Origin: Lenzites betulinus | Lineage: Eukaryota; Basidiomycota; Agaricomycetes; Polyporales; Polyporaceae | Direction of reading: 5' to 3' | Length of the DNA stretch: 64,000 nucleotides | Assembly (NCBI GenBank): GCA_022264855.1 | Contig: JABYQU010000043.1 | Coordinates: 279,970-343,969 of the forward strand | Shown here: in pieces, positions 23,059-35,373 of the stretch | Position numbering within the stretch: the stretch's first letter is position 1 | Layout of the letters: every line of letters starts with the position of its first letter | Position numbers and translations under genes: made by a program | Notes under the pieces: model-generated | The model's input: the letters and a program-made list of their open reading frames with translations, nothing else | The model's database searches: none | What the model was told of the DNA's origin: nothing

Positions 23059-24176
23059 CAGCGGTTGGCGAAATCTTTGGACAAGCGCCCCGCGAGACGC
23101 GCCTGCGCGACTTAATTCAAAGAATTCGAGAAACTCGAGAAATTCGAAGATGCATGCTCACGGGCTCCAACACACATGTCAAACATTCTGAACGATGTGG
23201 AACACATGGGAGGGCTCCTATAAGCAATCTTGAAGTCTTTGGATGAGAGGAGAATGCTTTTCAGAGCCCGTCGCCATACTACAGGAGAAGAAGCCGCTGT
23301 GCTGCTGCTATATCTCCCGCAAGGTTCCTATTCTATCACGAGGGTCATCCCTGAGTACCTGACATATCAGAGTATCTCGTAATGATTTCTCGAAGCTCAC
23401 CAGCGCAGTGCACCCGATTTATGGCTAACACGTTGAAGGAGATACATAGGCGCCCGTTACCCAGGAGGAGACCTGGTGGCCTCCTCATCTAGGAGACGGA
23501 TATGAGGATACAAGCGAGCATTTATAGGAGGACATACTCTACAAAAGTCACCGTAGGGGCTTTTCACCATCATCAGAGCTATTCTCCTTGTGTTCTCCTA
23601 TGTAACCCTTCGCCAGAACTCCTGACCTTGTACAGCTCTGAACATGGTTCAGCGTCCTAATTTATACCTAGAGCTGCTAACCATCTCGTATGACATGCGA
23701 TTGAAGGCCATCCTTCGAATAAATACGCCGCAATTATGCAGACATGGACATCGCACTGCGGGGTCTCCTCTTAGACCATGGGCGCCTATACTTCCCCGAC
23801 GACGTGTCCCTCATATGTCTTGCTAGTTTGATTGTTTCGCTTCGGAAAATTCACATGGCACATTTAGAGCACGTCATGTACTCAAATACGACATATATAT
23901 CACAACAGACACCATTTGCGAGACACAGATGCAGTCCAGTGGTGGTTTTGTCCTGAGCGCCGTCATCGCGACCGACCTCGTTCCCCTCTCGCTTCTTTCC
24001 CTCAAAATTGCTCAGATAGGCCCTCCTATACATTCTCTATCGGCCTATATATGTTTGAAGCGTGTCTGAGTCGATGCCCCCGCGTTTCCGAATTTCTCGA
24101 GTTTCTCGAGTTCTTTGGATTGAGTCGCGCAGGCGCGTCGCGCGGAGCGCCTGTCCAAAGATTTCGCCAACCGCTG
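23059..24176. mobile_element. Non-autonomous inverted-repeat element (MITE-like), TA-flanked
   Basis: The first ~95 bases (cagcggttggcgaaatcttt...) reappear as an inverted copy at the other end (about 24085-24176) with close to 90 percent identity by eye. Weaker inverted similarity continues inward for another 100 bases or so (gggagggctcctataagcaatctt near 23210 against the complement near 24010-24030). Each end is bordered by TA, at 23057-23058 and 24177-24178, as expected for a Tc1/mariner- or pogo-type target duplication. The 0.7 kb interior has no transposase reading frame, so the element is non-autonomous. Confidence 0.75.
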
Positions 24177-25286
24177 TAATGCAGTCTAGAACGTAATGGA
24201 GTGCGGCAAGGGCATGTTTTTGTGCTTGAACAATCGCGCCGGATGAGTGTCAACCGTAAGCGCCCGCCGGCTGTCTCCGAACAATGGCCACCCCGTTAAT
24301 GTACAAACAAAGCTTAATATAACACCTCCCGGCCGGCGGTTGTACTCGGTTGTACACAACGAGTCGGCTCACAGCCTGGACAGTGCGCATGCTATGACCA
24401 TGGCTAGGACTGTCGTCACCATGGTCAGTACTTGCTCTCGTCTAGACAACGTGTGCTGTATACCGGACACCTACATTTACAGCTTGCAGGGAAAACGGCG
24501 ATTTGTATCGAGCCTCCCTTATGACGGTCCCATATTGATCACAACTCGCTTGCAAGCTTCCATATCTTCCGTCCTCCTAGTATGAAACTATGCATTCGAT
24601 TTGCTACACGCATGGAGATGCGAGCCACGCTCCCGCAACGAAACGAAGCTCATGCTACCTTGATGAAGCGCGTAGCTTATGACAATTCGCCTAGTCGCGC
24701 ATTCTTAAACGATGAGCGGCCCGCTTGAATTGTGAGCCATACTGCGAGCTGAGCGAAATTTGCAGAGGAATACGCGAGCCCCTTCTTCATGAACCAGGAT
24801 GGTGCGTTCCAATGTTGACATGTCCATGCTTACCGTTATGTTGGACCTCGCATTTTCTATCCGTGGGCTCCACCCTCTAGGCCGTCTTGCTCAGCTTACC
24901 TTTGGCTGAATACCTATGAGCGGTATCTGGAGTAGCCACTGTCGAAAGCATACGTCTCTCTTTCATGGATAAAAATAGCGGATTTTCCACCTGGGCCGCA
25001 TTGCCCCAGGGTTCGTACTGGTGCCTTTAGCCATCCCGACATGCTATCTCCTCATTTCCTCGGCAGCGCAAGGCCATTTCAACTGTAAGAACATCTGTGA
25101 ATCTTCCCGAAAGCATTTGACACCCTATGACGGCAGCTCCCATCGTGAGTAAGCAACGGGGTTCGCACTTACTGGCATGTGCCCCTCCTCGAACGAGTAT
25201 ATAAGGAGCGCGACCCACCATACGATCCCTCCACCCCTTACTCACTCTGTCATACACATACCACCCTTCAAAGTACGATCCTCAGC
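24177..25286. other. Intergenic upstream of the aldo-keto reductase
   Basis: About 1.1 kb without a supported gene. A TATA box (tatataa, 25198-25204) stands about 85 bases before the reductase ATG and is followed by a C-rich leader. Confidence 0.55.
25198..25204 (+). promoter_or_regulatory. TATA box of the aldo-keto reductase
   Basis: The sequence tatataagg precedes the ATG at 25287 by about 85 bases, with a CA/CT-rich leader in between. Confidence 0.55.
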
Positions 25287-26701
25287 ATGACTCTCCCCAC
25301 CCGTAAAATCGGAACTTCCGAGGTGACTGCCCTCGGGTATGGTGCGATGGGAATCTCGGCGTTTTACGGGAAACCTCTGCCTGATGAGGAGCGCTTCAAG
25401 GTGAGTGGAGACGATTGCAAGACGTCACTTGACACGGTCTCGCACTGTGCTTACAGGAGTTTTATCGCAGGTCCTTGACGCGGTCTACGACCAAGGCTGC
25501 ACTTTCTGGGACACCGCAGACAGATACCTCGACAGCGAAGAGCTCATCGGCAAATGGTGATCTCAAATTGCAGCACCTACCAGTGACTGCAAAATGCTGA
25601 CCACGCATGCCTCTCCAGGTTCAAGCGCACCGGAAAGCGGGACGAGATATTCCTCGCGACCAAGTTCGGCATTGTCTCAGATCCGAGCCGGACGGTAAAC
25701 GGCACACCTGAGTATGCCGCGCAAGCCTTGGACGCCTCCCTGAAGAGGCTCGGCACCGACCACGTCGAGCTCTGGTACCTGCACAGGTTAGCTATCATAC
25801 GACAGAGAGATGGATTATGCTCACATGCATTTGTAGAGCCGACCCTTTGGTTCCTATTGAGGTTCGGGGAACTCCGTGGTTGTGAGAGGTATTGCTGACC
25901 TGCTTTGCAGTTGACTGTCGGCGCCATGGCCGAGCAAGTCAAGTGAGTATCCACACGCACGCGTGAACGCCAGCCTCTCTGACCCGTATGCCCCAGAGCC
26001 GGAAAGGTCAAGTACATCGGCCTGTCCGAAGTCTCCGAACAGACTCTACGCCGCGCACACGCAGTGCACCCCATCTCTGCGCTGCAGGTTGAATACTCGC
26101 CGTTCACGCTCGATATCGAGGACCCCAAAGTCGGGCTTCTGAAGACCGCGCGCGAGCTCGGGATCGCGATCATCGCGTACTCGCCCCTGGGCCGCGGGCT
26201 CATCACGGGGAGATACGTGAGTGCACCATCCACTGAACGCAAGGGCGGGTGCATTTGAGCTCACCGGTGTTACAGAAAGGCCCGGAGGACTTTGAGGCGG
26301 ACGACTTCCGCCGGCAGGTGCCGCGCTACTCAAAGGAGAACTTCCCGAACATTCTGAAGATCGCCGACGGCCTGAAGAAAGTCGGGGAGAAGTACAACGC
26401 GACTGCGGGCCAGGTTGCGCTGGCATGGCTGCTCGCGCAGGGTGACGACGTCATCCCCATTCCTGGCACGACCAAGCTTCCAGTGAGTAACTTATCAGTT
26501 TTCAACGCGAAACGAAGATGCTGATCGACAAATCTGTAGAACTTGAAAGAGAACCTGGACGCGGTGAAGGTCAAGCTTTCGCCAGAAGATGTTGAGGAGG
26601 TTCGTCGGATCGCGAACGATGCAGACGCGGCGAAAGGTCCTCGGTACCCTGAACGACTATTCGCATTCCTGTTCGCGGACACCCCGCCACTGCAGCAGTA
26701 G
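25287..26701 (+). CDS. Aldo-keto reductase (YakC/AKR13-like)
   Basis: Eight exons, 25287-25400, 25471-25556, 25619-25786, 25837-25861, 25911-25942, 25997-26216, 26276-26482 and 26540-26701, encode 337 aa. The NADPH-dependent barrel family is clear: the catalytic tetrad is Asp52 and Tyr57 in DTADRY, Lys82 in ATKFG, and His122 in [32 protein letters not shown] and VIPIPGTTK are the usual strand and cofactor blocks. It reduces aldehydes or ketones to alcohols in the cytosol; the natural substrate is unknown. Exons 4 and 5 are only 25 and 32 nt. The 3' end lies 164 bases from the convergent DUF4336 gene. Confidence 0.92.
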
Positions 26702-26865
26702 ATGGCGAACGAGGGGTACAGATACTTAGTCTGTTGTAACATTATCGCTTGCAGTTGATGACACACTGCTGTCCAACCCCTAGGGTATAATAGTTCAAAT
26801 GTCACAAAGCATACCTAAATAGCAAGGATGCGCCGTGCCGTTAAGGCGGCTGTCTCGTTTTGCGA

Positions 26866-28182
26866 TCACGACAGATACTCGATCCAGGTAGCCTTCCAAG
26901 CCTCCTTCGCGTCGGTCTCGATGACATCCTAGACACCAGAATGCGTCAGATTGACAACCCTGTCGTATATTCGACCAGACAAAATTACTCACTCCATGGC
27001 AAGGAATAAAGCGAGCGAAGTCCCACTCGTACACCTTTTTGGCATCCCGTTTCATCGCACTTGCGAACACGAATTGAAAAGGTTAGCTTTCAAGAAAAGG
27101 TGAGACAGGAATTCTGACGTACGCCTTGTCCTTCTCCTTCAGCCAGATGAACCAGCGCAGTTGCCATCCGCGCGGTTTCATCGCACTGAGGATTCGTGAT
27201 TTTGGCGATGCAGACGATTTGGAGTACTGTTTTCGTCATGAGCACTTCGAGCACGACAAGTCTGATAGCCCAGCGTAGCACTCGAAAGACAAACCTGCTC
27301 GTTGGGAGGATTGTTCATGAGAAGATCGGCTCCCAATACGGTCTTAGAGGCCTTGTGATAGAACGCGATGTCCTTGTTCCCGAATCCGGAGAAATAGCTA
27401 TTCTGCGTTCAGTACACTCGGACTGACGCGTCAATAAGGCCAGACCAACCAATGTTCGATCTACGGAGGATTTGATCGCCATTAGCCGACTATAAATGCT
27501 TAGAAGCAGTGCACAAACCTCGTCTTCGAAGCCGTGCAGCGTATCCGGGGCCTTCTCACTGAAGACTATGATAAGATTACGTTAATACCAGGAAAACTTC
27601 TACGAAGCACGGAGATAAATGTACCTGAGTCAAGTGTCCAGCCTTCGGCCACCTTTTTGATGTTTAGGTCTTCTGGCCCGACCGTCTTGGCATTCGGGTA
27701 TGCATCCTTATATTGCTCTATGTATTGCGGTGAGTGCTCACTGGCACCTGCAGGCGACGCTGAAGAAACCTACTGAGGAACAAATGGTGGAAAGCATTGC
27801 CAGCGACGATGTATCTGGGTGACAAGCGTTGCCTTTAGCTTATGTATGACGCAAGTTATTCAAGAACGCCTACTTCACATCACCAAGCTCTGCGAGCTTT
27901 TCCTTGGTCGCGTCCGTAAGCGGCGTGGATGCGAATATCCACACACCTCCGGCAGAAAGCTTAATCGCGGTTGAGCGGCCTCCAACCGGGAAGAGTCCCA
28001 GGAGAGTGAACGGTCTGTGTTGTTCAGCTCACCATGAGCATGCAGGTCGCGGTACATCACCATTTACTCACCTGGAGAATGTCCAAACGTCCGGAGCAAC
28101 CTGAGATATGGTTGCAACATGTGAGCAAGGCTAACCATTCTGTGTATGAGAAGCATACCTCGCGAATTACGATCTCTGACAT
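26866..28182 (-). CDS. DUF4336 / metallo-beta-lactamase-like protein
   Basis: Ten exons on the minus strand: 28182-28159, 28100-28072, 28014-27874, 27814-27774, 27717-27625, 27565-27519, 27402-27295, 27226-27123, 27059-26993, 26928-26866, giving 238 aa; every junction keeps frame. Order of blocks: EVAPDVWTFSRPF, FPVGGRSTAIKL, GGVWIFASTPLTDATKEKL, FHHLFLKQYKDAYPNAKTVGP, a GFEDE turn, YFSGFGNKDIAFYHKASKTVLGADLL, NPPNEQYSK, then AMKRDAKKVYEWDFARFIPCHGDVIE. This is the fungal DUF4336 family, a metallo-beta-lactamase-like fold with His and Asp at the positions of metal ligands. No reaction is established for the family as far as I know. The sixth intron (116 nt) has the weakest support. It is divergent from SRP19 across about 970 bases. 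Confidence 0.82.
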
Positions 28183-29151
28183 TAGGGAGGACTGTAAACC
28201 GGCGCTAGGCTCGGGAAGCTGTGGGGGAAGGAAGACAAGAGGCTAATCGTCCAGCGGGTTTTAAACTCTGCTGTGCGCTGGCTGTCCAGTGTGCTGATGC
28301 CACCTTTCGGAGTTAGGTTCGGCCATTCCATGCATGCGACTCTATGGGAAGTACTGCCCCTTGGAAGTTGGGTGAAAGCAGGTGGACAGCTCGCTTACTA
28401 AGCGCTGAAGGGCGAATAGGGAAGCACTTGGTAGGCGAGACGCGCATCGACGCGTCTCCAACCCAATTCCGCCATCATCGGATCATCCTCTCTAGACACA
28501 GCGGTCGCAACAAAGGCGAATCGACTTGCAATCCGTGGTACCTCCTCGAGCTCGCACTGTCTATCCACAACCAGCCAAGCTTGAATACAGCAGGTCAACC
28601 GTCAAGAGCTCCATCCAAACGAGCTATGGTTGACTTGTCAATGCAGCTCGACCAGAATGTGCCCCCGCCTAATCTCCTTTCTTCTGTTCATTACTTACTA
28701 CACTCTGCCCGCTTTTTAACAAAGCTGTGGCTCCTCCCGAGTGCCATGCGTGTCTACGGCCAATATATAAATCATGTGGCAATGACTACTGTTGGCTACG
28801 ACTGCATAATATTACTTTGTGTGCAAGGTCGCCCGCCCCCACAATTAAAGCAGGACCCATACCTCTTCCGCAAAGGTTTGTCCATCCGGTCCTTCAGAAT
28901 CGGCCTCATTTATGCATTTTTGGGGCCTCGTTCATGTACTTGCCAAGTAACTTGGGGACCGCGTTCTAACTGATCCAGGCTGTTCAAACCCCGAAATCCT
29001 TTCACCAATACTCCGATTATTACATTAATATGTGCAAGCTAACCTGTTACTCACGCTCTCTCTAACTCCGACCCACAGATCCTTTAACGCACTACTGAGT
29101 ACACTCAACTGTCGACGATAACCTTGCTTTGCAAATCATACCGCGCACACG
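28183..29151. promoter_or_regulatory. Divergent intergenic region DUF4336 / SRP19
   Basis: About 970 bases between start codons that point away from each other, so both promoters probably lie here. A 209-codon plus-strand open frame inside (28344-28973) resembles no family and begins with a non-ATG codon, so I do not call it. Confidence 0.5.
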
Positions 29152-30235
29152 ATGTCCATGACAAGACGAACGGCACTAATCGAGGAGGAGTTCGACGATG
29201 ACACCGACCTCCCGCTCCCGAACAAGCCGCTCCCTAACACAGGCATGCGCGGCGCGATCCTCGAGGAAATCGGCCGGTCCGACTCGGAAGGGGACGACAG
29301 CGATGCCCCAGGCCCGCGCCAGCCCACAGCGGGCCCCGCGTCGCCTTCGCTAGCGCAGTTCAGGCCAAGCGGGGGAGTGGACGCGCAGAACTCAGTCCAG
29401 GATATCACTCCATACAAGAGGTGCGTCCACATTCGTTTCCCAACGGGAGACATCTAACAGGAAGTACGACCATCCTTGCGGTCTTGCGTTTGCGCCAGAT
29501 GGACGTGTATCTACCCGATCTACATCGACGCGAAACGGCCGTGCGGCCGCGGTGAGCGGCGCATCCCGCGCACGAAGAGTGTCTGGTGGCCGCTCAGCAA
29601 GGACATCGCGGACGCGACGAGCCGGCTCGGGCTTGGGACGCTGCACGAGGTGAACAAGTCGCACCCGCGCGACTGGGAGAACCCCGGGCGCGTGCGCGTG
29701 CAGTGGAAGAAGGACGGCCGGCTCATGAACCCCGCGATCAAGACCAGTACGTCGTCGTGCGCCGCGGTGGCGGATGGGCTCTAGGGCGTGCGCAGGGTGC
29801 TCACGATCTTCGTGACTTGCAGAGAAGCAGCTCCTGGAGATGATTGCGCTCCAGATCCAGATGCTCAAGCCGGATAGCGTCCCCAAGGCGCCGTATAATA
29901 CGGACGAGCCCGTCCAAGCTCTGGAAGCCCCGCCATCGACGCCGTCCAAGGGGAAACAGCCTGCCAAAGCAAGTACGAAGCTCACGGCGGGGTCGGGGTC
30001 GGTGTCGAACACGACCATCTCCCCATCCCCGGGGACCTCGCACCGGAAGAAGACCCCTGTGCCGCCTCAGCCATGGCCTACGCTCACAAGCAGAGTGTCG
30101 CCGTATTCGCCCTCGCTACCTTCTGGGGTGCTCATCGACGCTGTGAAGGCTGGTATGAGTGCGCAAGAGGTCGTGCCAGGCGTCCCGGCCGGCGGGGGCA
30201 AAGGCAAGCGGAAGGTTGTACGGGTACGCGCTTGA
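29152..30235 (+). CDS. SEC65: Signal recognition particle subunit SRP19 (Sec65)
   Basis: Three exons, 29152-29420, 29499-29746 and 29823-30235, encode 309 aa. The SRP19 domain lies at about residues 90-190: WTCIYPIYIDAKRPCGRGER, RRIPRTKSVWWPLSKDIADA, RDWENPGRVRVQWKKDGR, and a final helix KKQLLEMIALQIQML. The protein binds the tips of SRP RNA helices 6 and 8 and helps load SRP54 in targeting to the ER. The intron joining PYK to RWTC restores the conserved strand. An acidic N-terminal extension of about 90 aa and a Pro/Ser/Lys-rich C-tail ending in KGKRKVVRVRA resemble yeast Sec65 (273 aa) more than the shorter human protein (144 aa). Confidence 0.92.
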
Positions 30236-32780
30236 GCGCAGGACACCAGCGGGAAGCAAGGTATTTACGGGGAAGGGTGCGCGTTTGTTATTGCGTGTAG
30301 GATAACACAGCGAATGTAATCTCTCGTTCTTGGACATGCATCAGGACTACAGTGCTGCAAGTACTACCTCGAGCTCACATAACGGCACATACATATGGAG
30401 GTATCGCGTCCCATGCGCTGCTGTTATCAGCGATGCCGCGGGTGCCGTCGTGACCAGTCGTGAGAGGCGCTGTGCAACAGCGAGGCCGCCTCCCGTTCAT
30501 CGATCTCTGGCGGGCGCATATCTGTGATCTATCCCTTCGCTCCTACCGCCATGTCGAGGTCGGGCACTTCGCCGTTATGCCTGTCGTCGCCGCCATCGCG
30601 CGCGATGATGTGCCTTGCGGCGGGGACGGGTGGCTGCCCGCGCCCCCGACGCTCGCGTGGCCCGGATCGACTCGATCGCTTCAGGCGACAACAAGATGGC
30701 GCGCGATCGATGCGCTCGCGAGCGGGACGACCTCTCCGGTGTTGTGAACGTTGACGTTGAACCACATCCTCTATATCCTCCGCCTCCCTCCGGACGACAA
30801 TGCGAGGCGCACGACGTCTTGTGAACGCGCGATGGGACGTACAAGCGTCCGATAACGCCTACGGAAGCACCCTGCTCCACCGTGGGCACGGTGTGCCGCA
30901 GACAAGCGCAGGGTGCCGCGCGGGGGAGTACACCCCAAAACGCATCTCCCGCTCGCCTTGGTGGCAGGACCGCCCACAGAAGACGGCAGCATGGAATTGG
31001 GGTGCGGCCGTCGCTGCGATATATAGCATATAGCCAGCCCACCCCATCGTTCTATCTTTCTGGCTCTTCCCCTCGCCTCTCTGAACCTGGTGTGGCTGGT
31101 GCTCTCTGGCCGTGTCGATGACGCCGCGCTCTCTGGGGCTGGGACTGCTGCGGCTGATCGTCGTGGACAGACTTCGGGGATACCACGCTCTGGTCTAGAA
31201 CAGCTGGGCTGCCGCTGGCGTGGCCGCGCACGCCCTTCTACCTCTGCGCGGTTCTCAACTTTGACTTCATGGCGCCGCGATGGTGCCGTCACAAACGCGA
31301 GGTGGAAGGGGCTGCAAAGACGCGTTTTTGCGCATGTGACGGCGCTCGTGCTCAGCCAAGCTCTGTCGTGTGCTGTGAAGCGTCGAAGTACTGGCGATGG
31401 GTACGATCGCTTGCTGCGAGAAAGCGGGGACGTGCTTCTCCCCGGGCTTCCACGTCTGGGACCGATGCTCGCGCTGGCGGCATGGTGAGATCGATTACTC
31501 CTGTTCATCGCAGTTCGATGCTGATGCAAATTGCTTCCCAGCAGGTGCTGTATGCGTTTTCAGGAGTATTCCGTAGCATGATGGTGCCATACGATGCTGT
31601 CTGCGCTTACACTGTTATTATGTACTATCCACGGAGTGCGGCCCCGCAACCCGCGGCGGCTCGCACGCGCATTCAGTCCAGTATTAGGTATGTTGTCATT
31701 GCCGCGATTCTGGTGGGCTTTGCGGCTGAACGTTTCACAGTACGTAGCTTATGGTCGTGCTGTGGCATGTAACATGCATGGCTTTGGCAATAACACGCTT
31801 CGTGAGCTGTTGTCAATCAACACACAAGAGAGATCGCGAGCTTCGCGGCGACCGCGCGGAGGCGCATCCCGCAACGAAGATGCTTGATTTACAGTATCGA
31901 TGTGCGTGGCCGCTTTGGTACTGCGTCCGGGCTTCCTAAAGCCTGTTTGGAACTAACCCGGCCCAATCGGGTGCGCAGGGGCAATCTCACATTGACCGCG
32001 GTCTCATCAACAGGTGACAACGATGGGGACATCGGGGGGCCTATCATTTACGTCTCTAGGACCGGACCCATGGCCACGTCTGTGCGCGGGACGTACAGAG
32101 TCTCCATGGGCCCGTCACCCGTGCGCGGGACGCCGAAGGCTATCCAAGGTTCCCACTCCGTGAACACGCTGCTGTGCGTTCCTTTCCCCGTCTCCCCCTT
32201 CGCCAAATTTTCTCACTTCTCAACAGCACGGCGGAAGTCTGGAGCGTGCGCAGTGCAAAGATGGGCTTCATATCGCCTGTGCTGTGGGCTACGCGGTGTC
32301 GAGGACGGGTGATGTCGGAGGCAGGGTAGGAGAGGGGCGGACCATGCTCGTCATGCTGATGTCAAGCGCAGTGTCTGGGCCGCTCGATGTGCGCGTCCGA
32401 GGTTCGAGCGGGTTCTGCGCCCACCTGGAGGATGTTGTCCGCTGTTGACGCGCACCGCCGGCGATTGCCGCCGTCCCAGCGGACTGCATACTGAATGGCG
32501 GGGAGCGACCGGAGGGGGTAGTTGCCCTTTTGGGCGGGCCCCTCTGGTTTCCTCCTCCTCCTCGCCCAAAGAGGCCGATCGAACGCGCACCGGATGCGCT
32601 CTCCGCCCAACGTACAAATCCAGACTCGCAATGGATGTCCCGACCCCACCCTCCCTCTTCCCCTGACCCCATCCTCATCACACCTCCCGCCCCCGCCTCC
32701 GCGCGTCCACCCCCGCACTCAGCCACTCTCTCTCGGCTGCTCGCGCTCACACTCCCGCGGGATATCGAGTTGCTTCCGCC
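30236..32780. other. Long intergenic region, no gene supported
   Basis: About 2.5 kb with many GC-driven short open frames on both strands but no family match or connected exons. The final 150 bases are a C/CT-rich tract leading to the carboxylesterase ATG. Parts between 31500 and 31900 look like old dispersed repeat DNA, without definable ends. Confidence 0.45.
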
Positions 32781-34968
32781 ATGATTGCCAAAACCTTCGA
32801 TACCGTGCAGGTTCCCGTCGTGCTCCATGAGGCGCTGAAGACGACCTTCACTGGAATTGTGCACCCCATCTCCACCCCTGACGCGCCCGTCCACCAGTAT
32901 CGCGGTATCAAATACGCGTCCATCCCTGCCCGCTTTCGCCAGTCCAAGCTTTGCACACATTATCCCCCGTTGACGGACTGCTCTCGATTCGGGTATGTAT
33001 ATTTTGCGTTAACGGCGTATATGTCGTGTGCCGAATGTCCTAACTGATTGGCGCAGGCCAATATGTCCGCAGCCTATGTTCAAAAGCGTCGAAGAGGAGC
33101 TCTTCAACCTCACGGAGGACTGCATCCCCGACCAGGCGCTCATCCTCTCCGAATTCGAGTGCCTAAACCTCAACATCACCTGTCCTGCCGACTCAACGCC
33201 TGACTCCCACTACCCGGTCATGATATGGATCCATGGGTGCGTCCTGCAGCCAAGTGTCGTGTGTTGCTCCTCAGCTAAACCTTAGTCTGTAGGGGTGGGA
33301 ATCGGGGCTCCGGATCGAACTGGATCACTGACGCTGGCCCGCTCGTGCAAAAGAGCGTGATCGCCGACACGCCTGTTATTATCGTATCACTAAAGTACGT
33401 GTTATGTCTGCCGCTTTGCTAAAGTCTCGTACGTCCTCCACTCGGGGGCTGAACCCTCCCGTCTAGCTTCCGCCTGGGCCTGCTTGGCTTCGCGGCTAGT
33501 CCGGCCTTGCGCGATGATAACAAGGCAGCAGGCGATGAAGGTGTGGGCAACTATGGTATGTGTGCTTCCTTCTTTTCCCACCCCCTCGGCCGTTGATCGT
33601 CCGACTGCTCTAGGCCTTCGGGACCAAAGAAAAGCAATGGAGTGGGTTCACCACTACATCGAGGCGTTCGGCGGCGACCCCACCAACGTCACACTCTTCG
33701 GTGAATCCACGGGTGCCGGCGATATCCTATGCCATCTCCATTCCGCCGCGAACGAGGTCGCCCCGTTGTTCCACCGTGCGATCGTGCAAAGCGCCATTGT
33801 CGATCTGGAGGTGCCGACTGTACCCCAGACCGGCTGGCAAATGTCGAAGCTCATGTCTGCGCTTCGGGTGCAGAGCGTCGATGAGCTGCGTGCAGTCGAT
33901 GCGGAGAAGCTTGTTGTGCTCGGTGCCAGTATGCGTGCAACCGATGACGGCGTTTTCTTCCGCAAGTCGTGGAACGGGTCCTTGGTCAACGTGGACGAAA
34001 CGCCGCAACACCACCACCATGGAGAAGCCCACCTGGGCGACAACCTCGTTCTCGAACTGAACTCACATTCACACCACCTTAAGGTTTCACATCACGGCCT
34101 CGACGTCAAGTCGCGGTCACATTCGCGCACGCGCCACCCTCATCCTGCAAGCCACCAGCCTGTGATCATCGGCGACTGCGGCGCGGAATCTCTGCTATGG
34201 ACTCTACCTGCCTCTCTATGGACGCCTGCTGGCGCGGTCAAGCGGATACGGGCTATCTGCCAATCTCTGAACAAGGCAAACGTGCTGCTGCGCTCCTACG
34301 ACATCAGCTCGTCTACGCCCTCGGACGAGCTCCCGGAACGCCTGCTGGAGCTGATTAACGACACGCGCTTCGCGTGGCCGACGGACCTCATCGCGTCAAG
34401 TTTACGTGCGGAACGCGGCGGACACGGGGTCTGGCGATACGTCTTCGACCAGGAGAGCCCCTCGCGCGGGCTGCCACATCATGCGGTCGACCTCATGTAC
34501 ATATTCGATAACGTGCCGCTCCCCTCCCTGCCCACGACATCACCGTACGACTTCACTGAGCCCCGGGAAGACGGGTGCTTCTACACGCCCGACTCCGACG
34601 ACGAGTGCTCAATCGTGAAGACGTCGGCACCAGCATGTACCGATGACGACGACGACGGCCCCGGGTACGACTACGAGGCGGACTGGGCGATGCCGGTCGT
34701 CGACGACTGGACGTACGCGCGCGTGCGGAACGCGATCCAAGAACGGTGGCTCGCGTTCGCGCACGGGCGGGCGCCGTGGCGCTCCGATGGCGTTTATGTC
34801 TTTGGGCCGGAAGGCGAGGTCGGCGAGCGCAGCACGAAGATATTCCAGGCGCGGCGACGGGCGTCGGTGTGGAAGGAGGCGCTGGACCCGCTTGGGATGG
34901 AGCTCGTGCAGAAGCTGGGCGTCGAGCTGTGCAATGGGCCGCCGGTCGACTCGCGCTCATATTTCTAA
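32781..34968 (+). CDS. Type B carboxylesterase/lipase
   Basis: Five exons, 32781-32992, 33057-33236, 33293-33394, 33467-33555 and 33614-34968, give 645 aa. Alpha/beta-hydrolase blocks of the carboxylesterase/cholinesterase family appear in order: YRGIKYASIPARF, SEFECLNLNITCP, PVMIWIHGGGNRGSGS (oxyanion hole), IIVSLNFRLGLLGF, then GLRDQRKAMEWVHHYIEAFGG leading to the nucleophile Ser226 in GESTG. A likely catalytic His is in LPHHAVDLMYIF. The family hydrolyses carboxylic esters. There is no signal peptide, so it is probably cytosolic, unlike most secreted fungal members. An extra His-rich segment at about residues 325-377 and an acidic loop (DDDDDGPGYDYE) are unusual insertions. Confidence 0.9.
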
Positions 34969-35373
34969 GCTTATGCTTTTCTTTCTTTGGGTTCTTCGGA
35001 TGCTGCACATATCGGATTGTCGTCACTCATGCTCGCACTTATGTATTGGTATCTTAGCATGTCCCCTTGTTGTTGTCCACCTACTACCGTATCCCATGCA
35101 CTCAATTGAACACATTTCAAACGTCTCGAGCGCGCAAACTTGGTCGACTTGCATATCCCCATGGCTTCCCTGCCTCCCATGGCACGTGCAGAGGTTAATA
35201 CGTCTTCTCGGGCATCGATGTAAGCGATGCGATGTGTTCTGACCTAAAGCGTACACACAACTTCGAAATTGAGCGATCGAGTCAAGATCGGAGTGCACGT
35301 GACACCCATGTGGGGTGATAAGTTATGCCACCGTTATGACTTGGTTAATAGCACCAGCCTGCGGATTTTTTCA
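34969..35373. promoter_or_regulatory. Intergenic, SHMT promoter region
   Basis: About 400 bases between the esterase stop and the first SHMT ATG. No distinct element is seen. Confidence 0.4.

Noticed and set aside
28344..28973. A 209-codon plus-strand open frame between DUF4336 and SRP19
   Set aside because: Starts with a non-ATG codon, no recognisable motifs, and lies in a divergent promoter region.
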